The notes under the pieces were generated by a model. That model made no database searches. It was not told the origin of the DNA and saw only the letters and a program-made list of their open reading frames with translations. The position numbers and the translations under genes were made by a program. Positions 7,064-15,507 of a DNA stretch of 64,000 nt are shown here, piece after piece (positions within the stretch are counted from its first letter, which is position 1; each line of letters begins with the position of its first letter). The DNA is from Janthinobacterium silvisoli (GTDB taxonomy: Bacteria > Pseudomonadota > Gammaproteobacteria > Burkholderiales > Burkholderiaceae_D): positions 1-64,000 of the forward strand of contig NZ_JACHCL010000010.1 of the NCBI RefSeq assembly GCF_014200725.1. The letters run 5' to 3'.

Positions 7064-8878
7064 ATGATGTCTCTGCATAAAACCGCCTGCGCCGCCGGCC
7101 TGGCCATCGCGCTTCTTTTCACCACCGGCAGCCATGCCGCGACCGAGGCGGCTGACGCTCGCGCCGGCAAGACCTTGCACTTATTCCTGAGCACCAGCGA
7201 GACGGGCCTGGACCCGGCCGTGGCGTCGGACCTGGCCAGTTTGAACCTGATGGAAAACGTGTTTGACCCGCTGCTGCGCTACGACTATCTGGCGCGCCCC
7301 GTCAAGCTGCAGGGTAATACAGCGCGCGGCTTGCCCAAGGTCGCGGATGGCGGCCGCACCTATATCTTCCAGATACAACCCGGTATTTTTTTCACGCCCG
7401 ACCCGGCCTTCAAGGGCAAGCCGCGCGAAGTGACGGCGCAGGATTATGTGTATAGCCTGACGCGGCTGTACGACCCCAACCTGAAATCGCCGTGGTTGTT
7501 TTTACTGGAAGACAAACTGGTGGGTGATGCGGCGCTGAAAGCCAGGTTCAGCTATGACAGACCGATCGCGGGATTGCAGGCGCTGGACAAATACACCTTG
7601 CGCATCCGCTTGAATGGCGTCGACCCGAACTTCCTGTTTTACCTGGCCATGCCAGCCACTGGCGTGGTGGCGCGCGAAGTGGCTGAAGCTTATCCGGCAG
7701 CCGGCCAGTTTGGCAATCACCCGGTTGGCACGGGACCGTTCATGATCAAGGAATGGAAGCGCAGCGACAAGATCGTGCTGGAGGCCAACCCGACTTTCCG
7801 AAAAAGTCTGTTTCATACGGAGCCGGCAGCACTGGCCGCCTTGGCACCTGGTGACCAGGCGATTGCCACAGCGCTGGAAGGCAAGCAATTGCCGCTGGTG
7901 CAGCGCATCGAGGTACGCATCGTTGAGGAATATCAATCGCGCATGCTGGGTTTCCTGAAAGGCGAATTCGATTATCTGGAGCAAGTGCCGGAATCGCTGA
8001 CGGATATGGTGCTAGACCATGGCAAGTTGAAGCCGGAGCTGGCGACCAGGGGCATCACCCTCGACCGCTTTCCCGTGCTGCAGACGTATTACATGTGGAT
8101 GAATATGGACGATCCCGTGCTGGGCGGCTATACCAAGGACAAGCTGGCCCTGCGGCGCGCCATCGCCCTCAGCTACAACAGCCGCGAAGATATCGCCTTG
8201 CTGAAAAAGGGCCTGGCCTTGCCAGCGCAATCGCCACTGCCACCCAACGTGCTCGGTTATGACAAGGATTACCGCAGCCCCGTCGGCTACGATCCGGCGC
8301 TCGCGCGCGCCCTGCTGGACCGTTATGGCTACAAGCTGGGCGCGGATGGTTTTCGGCATCAGCCAGATGGTACGCCCTTGATTTTGAGCATGCATACGGA
8401 AGCGAACATGGTGGGGCGCTTGCGTGATGAATTGTGGCGCCGCAATTTGAACGCCATCGGCTTGCGCGTGGAATTCAAGAGCGACAAGAAGACGGAAATC
8501 ATCAAGGCTTCGCGCCTGGGCAAGGTGCAGATGTTCGAGACCAACTGGGTGGCCGATTTCCCGGACGGCGATAACTTTATGCAATTGTTGTACGGTCCCA
8601 ACAGTGGCCGCGCCAACTATGCCCGCTTTAATTTACCCGATTACAATAAACGCTATGAGGAGGCGCGCCTGCTGTCCGATTCGCCGCGCCGCCGCAGTCT
8701 GTACTTCGATATGTCACAGCTGATCCACGCGTACACGCCGTGGGTACTGCTGACACACCCCATCTCAGCCGACTTGCAGCAGCCGTGGCTAAAAAACTAC
8801 AGGCGTCATCCCGTTGAATTCACGTCCTGGCGCTATCTGGACGTCGATATGACGCGGGGTCGCCCGGCTGGCAAGTGA
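7064..8878 (+). CDS. ABC transporter substrate-binding protein, family 5 (peptide-type)
   Basis: 604 residues with a Sec signal peptide (cleavage near SHA-AT, about 25). The body is a family 5 extracellular solute-binding protein (OppA/DppA/YejA class): LDPAVASDLASLNLMENVFDPLLRY near the N-terminus, then FQIQPGIFFTPDPAFKG, YVYSLTRLYDP, NHPVGTGPFMIKEW and a C-terminal NWVADFPDGDNFMQLLYGPN block. Such proteins capture oligopeptides or other solutes in the periplasm for an ABC importer. No permease or ATPase gene is nearby, so it must share one encoded elsewhere. A TonB receptor and an S66 peptidase follow on the same strand, suggesting one uptake route. ATG at 7064 and 7067 are both possible; neither has a strong SD. 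Confidence 0.85.
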   Translation: MMSLHKTACAAGLAIALLFTTGSHAATEAADARAGKTLHLFLSTSETGLDPAVASDLASLNLMENVFDPLLRYDYLARPVKLQGNTARGLPKVADGGRTYIFQIQPGIFFTPDPAFKGKPREVTAQDYVYSLTRLYDPNLKSPWLFLLEDKLVGDAALKARFSYDRPIAGLQALDKYTLRIRLNGVDPNFLFYLAMPATGVVAREVAEAYPAAGQFGNHPVGTGPFMIKEWKRSDKIVLEANPTFRKSLFHTEPAALAALAPGDQAIATALEGKQLPLVQRIEVRIVEEYQSRMLGFLKGEFDYLEQVPESLTDMVLDHGKLKPELATRGITLDRFPVLQTYYMWMNMDDPVLGGYTKDKLALRRAIALSYNSREDIALLKKGLALPAQSPLPPNVLGYDKDYRSPVGYDPALARALLDRYGYKLGADGFRHQPDGTPLILSMHTEANMVGRLRDELWRRNLNAIGLRVEFKSDKKTEIIKASRLGKVQMFETNWVADFPDGDNFMQLLYGPNSGRANYARFNLPDYNKRYEEARLLSDSPRRRSLYFDMSQLIHAYTPWVLLTHPISADLQQPWLKNYRRHPVEFTSWRYLDVDMTRGRPAGK

Positions 8879-8905
8879 CCATGGTCTGAGAAAAAGGCAT
8901 TCATT

Positions 8906-8943
8906 CCAAAAAGTTATAGTTAGGAAAGCATTTTTCATTAGCG
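8906..8943 (+). promoter_or_regulatory. Shared 38-base upstream element, copy 2
   Basis: Begins CCAAAAAGTTATA, ends TTTTTCATTAGCG, and aligns gap-free to 6969-7006. It lies about 180 bases before the TonB receptor start, so the transcript would have a long leader. The first 13 bases are identical in both copies. Confidence 0.5.
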
Positions 8944-9123
8944 GGTGTTTGAGGCAAGGCGTTACTCTGAAATTGAAAACAAATAAAGTCATGCGTAGAA
9001 GTCATTAGAAGAAGTAATGCGAGCAGTAACGCGAAAAGTCCTACTGAGACAGACGCTACGACATGAAAAAACGACCTGACTTGAGAAACTCAAGTTTCGC
9101 TTGCCCAAACGAAGGAGAGACCC

Positions 9124-11910
9124 GTGAAATTGAAGAAACTGGCGCAGTTGATGGCATTGATAGGGGTGGTGAGCCCGGCATTGGCACAGGAAGCCGCGCC
9201 GCAATCGTTGCAGCGGGTGGAAGTGACGGGCAGTAGCATCAAGCGCGTGGCCAATGAAGGCGCCTTGCCGGTGCAAATCATCAGCTACGATCAAATCGAA
9301 AAACAAGGCATCACCAGTGCCGAACAATTGCTGTCCATCATCTCTTCGAACGGCACGGGCGCCGATAACATGACTTCGGGCAATAACGTGTTTGGCGCCG
9401 ACGCCGACCGCGTCAGCGGCGGCGCCTCGTTTGCCTCCTTGCGCGGCCTGGGCCCGAACAGCACCCTGGTATTGCTCAATGGCCGGCGCATCGCTACCCA
9501 CGGCGCCAGCGGCAAGGCGGTCGACCTGAACTCGATTCCGATGGGGGCGATTGCCCGCGTGGAAATTCTCAAGGATGGCGCCTCGGCCATTTATGGTACG
9601 GACGCTATCGGCGGCGTGATCAACTTCATCCTGAAAACCAATTACAACGGCCTGGAAGTCTCGGGCACCACCAATTCCACGCAAGCGGGCGGTGGCATGC
9701 AACGTCGCGCGTCCCTGCTGGCCGGCCATGGCAATCTGGAAGAAGACCGCTACAACATCATGGTCAGCTTGACGGCCGACAATGACGACAAGCTCAGCTC
9801 TAACCAGCGCAAGTTTGCCAATGGCTTCCAGCCTGGCCGTGGCTTGTCGCCGGACACGACCGGCACGCCATATGCCAACCAATTGTCTGGTGCCGGTACG
9901 GCCCTGCAAATCCCTGACCCTAAAAATCCAGGGAAATTTATTGGTGGTTATACCTTGCCTGGCGATGCGAATGTGTATCTGCAAGCCAATCCGCTGAGCT
10001 TCCAGGGCAAGTGCGACACGATCAGTGGCATGTCGCAATACCAGACGGCGCTCTGGTCGAAAGTCACCTCCCCGCTGCGCAGCACCTATTCCTGCGCCTA
10101 TGATTATGGCGGCGATTATGTGATCTCTTTCCCCGTCGAACGCGTCAACTTGCTCAGCCGTGGCACCTTCAAACTTGCTGCCGATCACACGATGTTTGTC
10201 GAACTGCTCGGTTCGCGTACCAAGGCGACGGCGGAATTTACGCCGATGCAAATCCAGACCACGGTGGCCAGTGGCGGCCTGTATCCGGTCGGCGGTGCGT
10301 ATTATCAGGATCTGTCCGCCTACATCTCGACTTTCGACAAGACCAAACCGATTTCCTATAAATGGCGGGCCAACGATTTCGGCAACCGCACCCAGGAAAA
10401 CACCACCGACAATATACGTTTGCTGGTCGGCTTCGAAGGCTCGGTTGGCCGCTGGGATTACAAGGCGGGTGTGTCGCATGCCGAAAGCAAGACCAACACC
10501 AAGCTGACCGATGGCTACGCTTACACGGCTGCACTGTTCCCGGCCTTGGCCAGCGGCATCATCAATCCGTGGGTGGGCCCAGGCCAGACCCAGACCGACG
10601 CTGCCAAGGCCTTGATCGAGTCGACCAAGTTCCGCGGCGACTTCCAGCATGGCAAGACGACCCTGACGGGCATCGATGGTTCGCTGTCTGGCGAAGTGAT
10701 GCAATTGCCGGCCGGCCCCTTGTCCGCTGCCGTGGGCTTCGATCTGCGCCGCGAAAGCTATGCCTTTGGGCAAGATATCGATGCGACTACCGTGTATCTG
10801 TCGCCGGGCAATGCCGCGCTGGACAAGGCCAGCCGCAACGTCAAGGCCGTGTATGCGGAATTGCTGGTGCCTATCGTCAAGGATTTGGAAATGCAGCTGG
10901 CGCTGCGCCGCGATGATTACAGCCTGGTGGGCGCCACGACGAACCCCAAGGTTTCGTTCCGTTATCAGCCCGCTTCCTGGCTGCTGTTCCGCGGTTCAGC
11001 CAACAAGGGTTTCCTCGCGCCCAGCTTCACGCAATTGTATTCGGGGCAGTTGTACCAAGAATTGTCCAGCGGCGTGATCGATACAGTCGGTTGTGCACGT
11101 CACCCTGGCGACCCGGCATTCTGCGCTCCATCGCGCCTGAATTATTTCTCGGGCGGCAATCCTAATCTGAAACCGGAAACCTCGAAGCAAGGCAGCCTGG
11201 GGATGGTGATCGAACCGTTCAAGGGTTATTCGGCCTCGCTCGATTACTGGGCCATCAATTCCAAGGATCGCATCCTGAACCGTTCCGCCACCATTGTGTT
11301 GCAGAACGCTGCCTTGCTGCCGCAATACATCATCCGCAATCCGGATGACACGATCAACTATGTGCAGGGCGGCTGGATCAATGCCGCCGGTTCGCGAACG
11401 CGCGGCGCCGACCTGAGCTTGCGCGGCGAAGGCAAAGTCAATGGCTTTAAATGGAATGCGACGCTCGATGGCACCTGGACGCAAAGCTTCAAGTTCGCGG
11501 AAATTGCAGGCCAGGAATACAAGGAGTATGTGGGCAATTTCTACACGCGCGATTTGTACCTGCGCTGGAAACACAATGCGACCTTCAGCCTGTCGCGTGG
11601 CGATTGGAGCGGATTGCTGGCGCAGAAATACAGCTCGGGTTATAAAGACCAGGTGCCGAACGGTGGTGCCTTGCCTTATCCGGTCGGCTTCAACCCCGAC
11701 GTGTCCAGCTATACGACGTACAGCCTGTCGGGTACCTACACGGGCTTCAAGAACACCACCATCACCGTGGGCATTCAGAACCTGTTTGACCGTGATCCAC
11801 CATTCACGGCGCACAACGTCGATGATGTGGTCGGTGCGGGATGGGACCCACGGGTAGCTGATCCGCGCGGGCGTGCGCTGTCGTTCCAGGTAAAGTACAA
11901 GTTCTTGTAA
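9124..11910 (+). CDS. TonB-dependent outer-membrane receptor
   Basis: 928 residues. GTG start at 9124 with AAGGAGA 5 bases upstream; a signal peptide ends ALAQE. The N-terminal plug (about 30-180) has the usual run: VEVTGSSIKR, the plug block PVQIISYDQIEKQGITSAEQLL, LRGLGPNSTLVLLNGRRI, and VEILKDGASAIYGTDAIGGVINF. The rest is a 22-strand barrel, with family blocks FRGSANKGFLAPSF and NPNLKPETSKQGSLG, ending in an aromatic-rich strand (LSFQVKYKFL). It imports a scarce ligand across the outer membrane using TonB energy. The ligand is unknown; the neighbours (peptide-type binding protein, S66 peptidase) point to a peptide-containing compound rather than a simple siderophore, by inference. No sigma/anti-sigma pair accompanies it. 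The S66 gene starts 23 bp downstream. Confidence 0.92.
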   Translation: MKLKKLAQLMALIGVVSPALAQEAAPQSLQRVEVTGSSIKRVANEGALPVQIISYDQIEKQGITSAEQLLSIISSNGTGADNMTSGNNVFGADADRVSGGASFASLRGLGPNSTLVLLNGRRIATHGASGKAVDLNSIPMGAIARVEILKDGASAIYGTDAIGGVINFILKTNYNGLEVSGTTNSTQAGGGMQRRASLLAGHGNLEEDRYNIMVSLTADNDDKLSSNQRKFANGFQPGRGLSPDTTGTPYANQLSGAGTALQIPDPKNPGKFIGGYTLPGDANVYLQANPLSFQGKCDTISGMSQYQTALWSKVTSPLRSTYSCAYDYGGDYVISFPVERVNLLSRGTFKLAADHTMFVELLGSRTKATAEFTPMQIQTTVASGGLYPVGGAYYQDLSAYISTFDKTKPISYKWRANDFGNRTQENTTDNIRLLVGFEGSVGRWDYKAGVSHAESKTNTKLTDGYAYTAALFPALASGIINPWVGPGQTQTDAAKALIESTKFRGDFQHGKTTLTGIDGSLSGEVMQLPAGPLSAAVGFDLRRESYAFGQDIDATTVYLSPGNAALDKASRNVKAVYAELLVPIVKDLEMQLALRRDDYSLVGATTNPKVSFRYQPASWLLFRGSANKGFLAPSFTQLYSGQLYQELSSGVIDTVGCARHPGDPAFCAPSRLNYFSGGNPNLKPETSKQGSLGMVIEPFKGYSASLDYWAINSKDRILNRSATIVLQNAALLPQYIIRNPDDTINYVQGGWINAAGSRTRGADLSLRGEGKVNGFKWNATLDGTWTQSFKFAEIAGQEYKEYVGNFYTRDLYLRWKHNATFSLSRGDWSGLLAQKYSSGYKDQVPNGGALPYPVGFNPDVSSYTTYSLSGTYTGFKNTTITVGIQNLFDRDPPFTAHNVDDVVGAGWDPRVADPRGRALSFQVKYKFL

Positions 11911-11933
11911 GGCACACTGCCAGAAAGGGCCGC

Positions 11934-13010
11934 ATGTCCAGTCCCACCCATTTTGGCCGACGCCGCTTCGGCGGCTTGCTGGCCGCCCTAAGTATGGCTG
12001 GTACGGCTGGGATACCGGCACTGGCGGCGGCGCAGCAAAAAACTATGCCCACTCCACTCCCCCTGATCAAGCCGGCGCGGCTGCGCCAGGGCGACCTAGT
12101 CGCCATCATCGCACCGGCTGGTTTTACCGATGACGAAGCGATCGCCAAGGCGGTACAGAATATCGAATCGCTGGGCTTGCGGGCCACCCTGGGGGCGAAT
12201 ATCCATGCCGTGCACGGCAATTATGCGGGCACGGTGCAGCAGCGGCTAGCCGATCTGCATGCCGCCTTCCGCGATCCGCAAGTCAAGGCCGTGTGGGCCA
12301 TACGCGGCGGCTCGGGATGCATTTCGCTGCTGGCGCTGATCGACTATGCCTTGATACGCAGCAACCCGAAGATATTGATCGGTTATTCCGACATCACGGC
12401 GCTGCACCTGGCCATCGCCAGCCAGACGGGCCTGGTAACGTTTCACGGCCCGGTGGCTTCCTCGACTTTTTCCGATTACACCGTGACCCAGCTGCAAAAC
12501 GTGCTGATGACGCCGCAGCCGCGCTATACGATCACGATGTCTGCGGAAAATCAGCTACGCGGTGAAACGGAGCCCAATTTCGCCATCCGCACCGTGCATG
12601 GCGGCCTGGCCACGGGGCGTTTGATCGGCGGCAACCTGGCCATGGTCAGTGCGCTGGCCGGCACGCCGTATGCGGCAGACTTTCGCGAGCATATTTTGTT
12701 CCTGGAAGACGTCAACGAAGCCCCCTACCGCATCGACAGGATGCTGTGCCAGCTGGATTTGTCGGTCGGCTTCAGGCACGCGGCGGCCTTGATGCTGGGT
12801 ATTTTCGAGCATTGCGAAGCGGACGAGGGCGATACCTCCCTGACCCTGAACGCTACAGTCGACCAGCATTTATTGCCCTTGTCCGTGCCTGCCGTGGCTG
12901 GTTATTCCTTCGGCCATATCCGCCATCAATTCACTTTGCCGTTGCAGATATTGGCTACCCTGGATACCGGGCGGCAAACCTTGACCTTGCTGGAAGCGGC
13001 TGTCACTTAG
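11934..13010 (+). CDS. S66-family serine peptidase (LD-carboxypeptidase / MccF-like), Tat-exported
   Basis: 358 residues. The N-terminus FGRRRFGGLLAALSMAG (7-23) is a twin-arginine signal with likely cleavage near ALA-AA. The mature protein has the S66 hallmarks: WAIRGGSGC, nucleophile S152 in LIGYSDITALH, the LEDVNEAPYRIDR block, and H328 in GYSFGHI. S66 enzymes (LdcA) remove D-Ala from murein tetrapeptides; MccF members cleave microcin C-like peptide-nucleotides. LdcA is normally cytoplasmic, so a Tat signal is unusual and would place the activity in the periplasm. The gene begins 23 bp after the TonB receptor, probably in the same transcript, which suggests processing of the imported ligand. 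Confidence 0.88.
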   Translation: MSSPTHFGRRRFGGLLAALSMAGTAGIPALAAAQQKTMPTPLPLIKPARLRQGDLVAIIAPAGFTDDEAIAKAVQNIESLGLRATLGANIHAVHGNYAGTVQQRLADLHAAFRDPQVKAVWAIRGGSGCISLLALIDYALIRSNPKILIGYSDITALHLAIASQTGLVTFHGPVASSTFSDYTVTQLQNVLMTPQPRYTITMSAENQLRGETEPNFAIRTVHGGLATGRLIGGNLAMVSALAGTPYAADFREHILFLEDVNEAPYRIDRMLCQLDLSVGFRHAAALMLGIFEHCEADEGDTSLTLNATVDQHLLPLSVPAVAGYSFGHIRHQFTLPLQILATLDTGRQTLTLLEAAVT

Positions 13011-13059
13011 CGCTCCCGTGCGCGCGGCGCGGCAAGCATATTGCCGGTATGCTTGGCAC

Positions 13060-13959
13060 ATGGACATCTTCAACCGCCGCGCCAGTGCGTATATCCTCAG
13101 CCACCCGCTGGCTTTCACGCTGCAAGTGCTGAAAGCCTTCCGGGCCAACCAGGGTTTGCTGCTGGCTGGCGCCGTGGCCTATTACTCGCTGCTATCGATC
13201 GTGCCGCTGCTGATGCTGGTGGTGGTCGCGTTGTCGCATGTGATTGCGCAAGATGAATTGCTGCAAACCATAGGCCATTACCTGGAATGGCTGGTGCCCG
13301 GGCAATCGAAGGCCATCGTGGCCGAAGTCGCGCATTTCCTCGATAACCGGGGTGTGATTGGCTGGCTGCTGTTGCTGACCATGCTGTTTTTCAGTTCGCT
13401 GGCATTTACCGTGCTGGAAAACGCCATGAGCGTGATCTTCGTGCACAGGGTGGCCATACGCCGCCGGCGTTTCCTGATTTCCGCCATCTTGCCCTACTGC
13501 TACATCCTGTGCCTGGGCCTGGGTATCTTGCTGATCACCCTGGTGGCGGGCGGCTTGCAAGTGATGGGTGAGGAAAGCGTGCACTTTTTGCGCCATGACT
13601 GGGGCCTGGGGCGGCTGTCCGGCGTGCTGCTGTATCTGCTGGGGCTGGTGGGCGAAATCCTTGTGCTCAGTTCTATCTACCTGGTGATGCCGGTAGGCCG
13701 GCTGTCGATCTCGCATGCGCTGATCGGCGGCGTGACGGCAGCCCTGCTGTGGGAAATCGCGCGTCATGTGCTGGTCTGGTATTTCTCGACCTTGTCGCAA
13801 GTGAACGTGGTGTACGGTTCGATGACGACGGCCATCGTCGTGATGTTCAGCCTGGAAATCGGCGCCACCTTGCTGCTGCTGGGAGCGCAAGTGATTTCCG
13901 AGTATGAAAGAGTGGCACGCGGTGACAAGGCCAAGCCTCCAGGTGCGCTAAATACTTGA
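13060..13959 (+). CDS. YihY/BrkB-family inner-membrane protein
   Basis: 299 residues with about six transmembrane segments. The family signature ANQGLLLAGAVAYYSLLSIVPL is near the N-terminus, and GGVTAALLWEIARHVLVWYFST and VYGSMTTAIVVMFSLEIGATLLLLGAQ near the C-terminus are typical. The family was once misnamed ribonuclease BN; members are polytopic membrane proteins linked to envelope integrity and, in a Bordetella homologue, serum resistance, without a settled biochemical role. ATG 13060 is preferred over an in-frame GTG at 13018 that would add 14 polar residues; neither has a good SD. It starts 49 bp after the S66 gene and may be in the same operon. Confidence 0.88.
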   Translation: MDIFNRRASAYILSHPLAFTLQVLKAFRANQGLLLAGAVAYYSLLSIVPLLMLVVVALSHVIAQDELLQTIGHYLEWLVPGQSKAIVAEVAHFLDNRGVIGWLLLLTMLFFSSLAFTVLENAMSVIFVHRVAIRRRRFLISAILPYCYILCLGLGILLITLVAGGLQVMGEESVHFLRHDWGLGRLSGVLLYLLGLVGEILVLSSIYLVMPVGRLSISHALIGGVTAALLWEIARHVLVWYFSTLSQVNVVYGSMTTAIVVMFSLEIGATLLLLGAQVISEYERVARGDKAKPPGALNT

Positions 13960-13972
13960 TTTTAAATAGTTG

Positions 13973-14002
13973 TTGCGACGCACAAAAAAGCTGTGCTATA
14001 AT
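13973..14002 (+). promoter_or_regulatory. Sigma-70 promoter for the 14009-14273 transcript
   Basis: TTGCGA (13973-13978) and a perfect TATAAT (13997-14002) are 18 bases apart, predicting transcription from about 14009. It sits just after the YihY stop. Confidence 0.65.
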
Positions 14003-14139
14003 ACGTGCAGTGATTGAGATTTGCTTGCAAATAGTCTCACTATCCAGACCCCGCACGGCGACCGACAGGTGTAATGTCGATGGCGTGACAGTGTGAAGAA
14101 TGGATTTTGTAATTCCGGATACGTTGGTCGATTTTACAC

Positions 14140-14208
14140 TTGGAGTCACCATGCAGATAGCATGGGAGTCCGAAATCAGGAGGCACTTTGCAGATAGCAC
14201 TGGCGTCC
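14140..14208 (+). repeat. Two 32-base direct repeats inside the candidate small RNA
   Basis: 14140-14171 and 14177-14208 match at 24 of 32 positions with a 37-base period. Both share TGCAGATAGCA and end in GTCC, with GGAG 8-11 bases before TGCAG. The second is preceded by a perfect AGGAGG. Confidence 0.65.
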
Positions 14209-14244
14209 ATGACACGATTAAAGCATTGGTAATACATTGGAACA

Positions 14245-14273
14245 AAGCCTGCAAATATGCAGGCTTTTTTTTC
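14245..14273 (+). terminator. Rho-independent terminator of the candidate small RNA
   Basis: Perfect stem AAAGCCTGCA (14245-14254) / TGCAGGCTTT (14259-14268) with a 4-base AATA loop, followed by further T residues. Confidence 0.85.
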
Positions 14274-14294
14274 GTCCATCGTTGGCGTTTGATT

Positions 14295-14321
14295 GGGGTC
14301 TGACCCGCCGGGTCAGACCCC
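14295..14321. repeat. Palindromic repeat with GGGTCTGACCC / GGGTCAGACCC arms
   Basis: Perfect 12-base arms GGGGTCTGACCC and GGGTCAGACCCC around a GCC loop, the same arms as at 131-159 in swapped order. It lies 4 bases beyond the acyl-CoA dehydrogenase stop and could also help end that transcript, although no T-run follows on the - strand. Confidence 0.7.
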
Positions 14322-14325
14322 AGCT

Positions 14326-15453
14326 TTACAACGCCCGAGCAATCAATATCTTCTGGATATCGCTGGTGCCTTCATAAATCTGGCACACGCGCACGTCGCG
14401 GTAGATGCGTTCGACGGGGAAGTCGGACACGTAGCCATAGCCGCCGTGCACCTGGATCGCGTCGGAACAGACTTTTTCCGCCATTTCAGACGCGAACAGC
14501 TTGGCCATGGCCGCTTCTTTCAGGCAGGGCAAGCCGGCATCTTTCATCGATGCTGCGTGGCATATCAATTGCCGCGCCGCTTCGATTTGCGTGGCCATAT
14601 CGGCCAGGCGGAATTGCACGGCCTGGTGTTCATAGATGGGCTTGCCGAAACTTTCACGTTCGCGTGCATAACTGAGCGCTGCTTCATACGCGGCGCGCGC
14701 CATGCCCACCGCTTGCGAAGCGATGCCGATGCGTCCGCCTTCCAGGCCAGACAAGGCGATCTTGTAGCCTTGCCCTTCTTCACCGATCAAGTTTTCCGCA
14801 GGAATGCGGCAATTTTCAAACAGGATTTGCGCCGTGTCCGATGAATGCTGGCCCATCTTCTGTTCCAGCCCTGCCACGATGTAGCCCGGCGTATTGGTCG
14901 GCACCCAGAAGGCGCTGATGCCGCGCTTGCCAGCGGCCTTGTCGGTCACGGCCATGACGATGGCCACGTCCGCATATTTGCCGCTGGTAATGAACTGCTT
15001 GGTGCCGTTGAGAACGTAGTCATCGCCATCGCGCGTGGCCGTGGTGCGCAGGGCCGAGGCGTCGCTGCCCGTGTGCGGTTCCGTCAGGCAAAACGCCCCC
15101 AGCATGGTCCCTTGCGCCAGCGGGCGCAGCCATTGTTCTTTTTGCGCCGCATTGGCGTACATCATGGCGATGCTGCATACAGGGCAATTATTGACGGAGA
15201 TAATCGTCGACGTGCCCCCATCGCCAGCGGCGATTTCTTCCAGCACCAGGGCCAGCGACACGTAGTCGAGTCCGGCGCCGCCCAGCGCTTCCGGCACGGC
15301 CACGCCGAATGCGCCGAGCGCTGCCAGTTCCTGCAATTCTTCTTTCGGGAAATGATGTTCCTTGTCCCAGCGGGCGGCGTTGGGCGCCAGGCGCTCGCGC
15401 GAAAAACTGCGCAAGGCATCCTGGATCATCGCTTGTTCTTCATTCAGTATCAT
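14326..15453 (-). CDS. Acyl-CoA dehydrogenase (short-chain/butyryl-CoA type)
   Basis: 375 residues, the normal length. FAD-dependent alpha,beta-dehydrogenation of an acyl-CoA, passing electrons to ETF. Visible family blocks: [22 protein letters not shown] (FAD and substrate contacts), [34 protein letters not shown] and the catalytic glutamate in [10 protein letters not shown] near the C-terminus, the MCAD/SCAD position. This separates it from the isovaleryl-CoA dehydrogenase in the same block. A short- or branched-chain substrate is likely but not decided by sequence. The SDR gene ends 54 bp upstream on the same strand, so they may be co-transcribed. Confidence 0.9.
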   Translation of the reverse strand: MILNEEQAMIQDALRSFSRERLAPNAARWDKEHHFPKEELQELAALGAFGVAVPEALGGAGLDYVSLALVLEEIAAGDGGTSTIISVNNCPVCSIAMMYANAAQKEQWLRPLAQGTMLGAFCLTEPHTGSDASALRTTATRDGDDYVLNGTKQFITSGKYADVAIVMAVTDKAAGKRGISAFWVPTNTPGYIVAGLEQKMGQHSSDTAQILFENCRIPAENLIGEEGQGYKIALSGLEGGRIGIASQAVGMARAAYEAALSYARERESFGKPIYEHQAVQFRLADMATQIEAARQLICHAASMKDAGLPCLKEAAMAKLFASEMAEKVCSDAIQVHGGYGYVSDFPVERIYRDVRVCQIYEGTSDIQKILIARAL

Positions 15454-15507
15454 CGGTGCTTGTCTCTTTCTTTTTTATGTTTTGCGCCGGGTCAGCTGTT
15501 TCTCTGC

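Larger units (their letters stand above)
14009..14273 (+). ncRNA. Candidate small RNA (about 265 nt)
   Basis: The segment is bounded by a consensus promoter and a strong intrinsic terminator but holds no ORF that looks protein-coding and ends before the terminator. The predicted 5' end folds into a hairpin: TGAGA-TTTGC (14015-14024) with GCAAA-TAG-TCTCA (14027-14039). The middle has two imperfect 32-base direct repeats (14140-14171, 14177-14208), each with a GGAG motif, and six GGA triplets occur in all. GGA-rich hairpin RNAs can bind CsrA/RsmA, but this is a suggestion only. A short leader peptide or a sensory leader is the alternative. I do not recognise the family; it does not look like 6S RNA or tmRNA. 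Confidence 0.5.

Noticed and set aside
8977..9081. Possible leader peptide before the TonB receptor
   Set aside because: A 20-codon frame near 9017-9080 has a poor SD and no regulatory codon run or attenuator hairpin.
8989..10773. Long antisense reading frame opposite the TonB receptor
   Set aside because: The receptor on the + strand has clear motifs throughout; the antisense product is His/Arg-rich and typical of a GC-rich shadow frame.
14100..14303. 67-codon reading frame through the candidate small RNA
   Set aside because: It reads straight through the terminator hairpin (14245-14273) and contains the direct repeats; coding of such a structure is unlikely.
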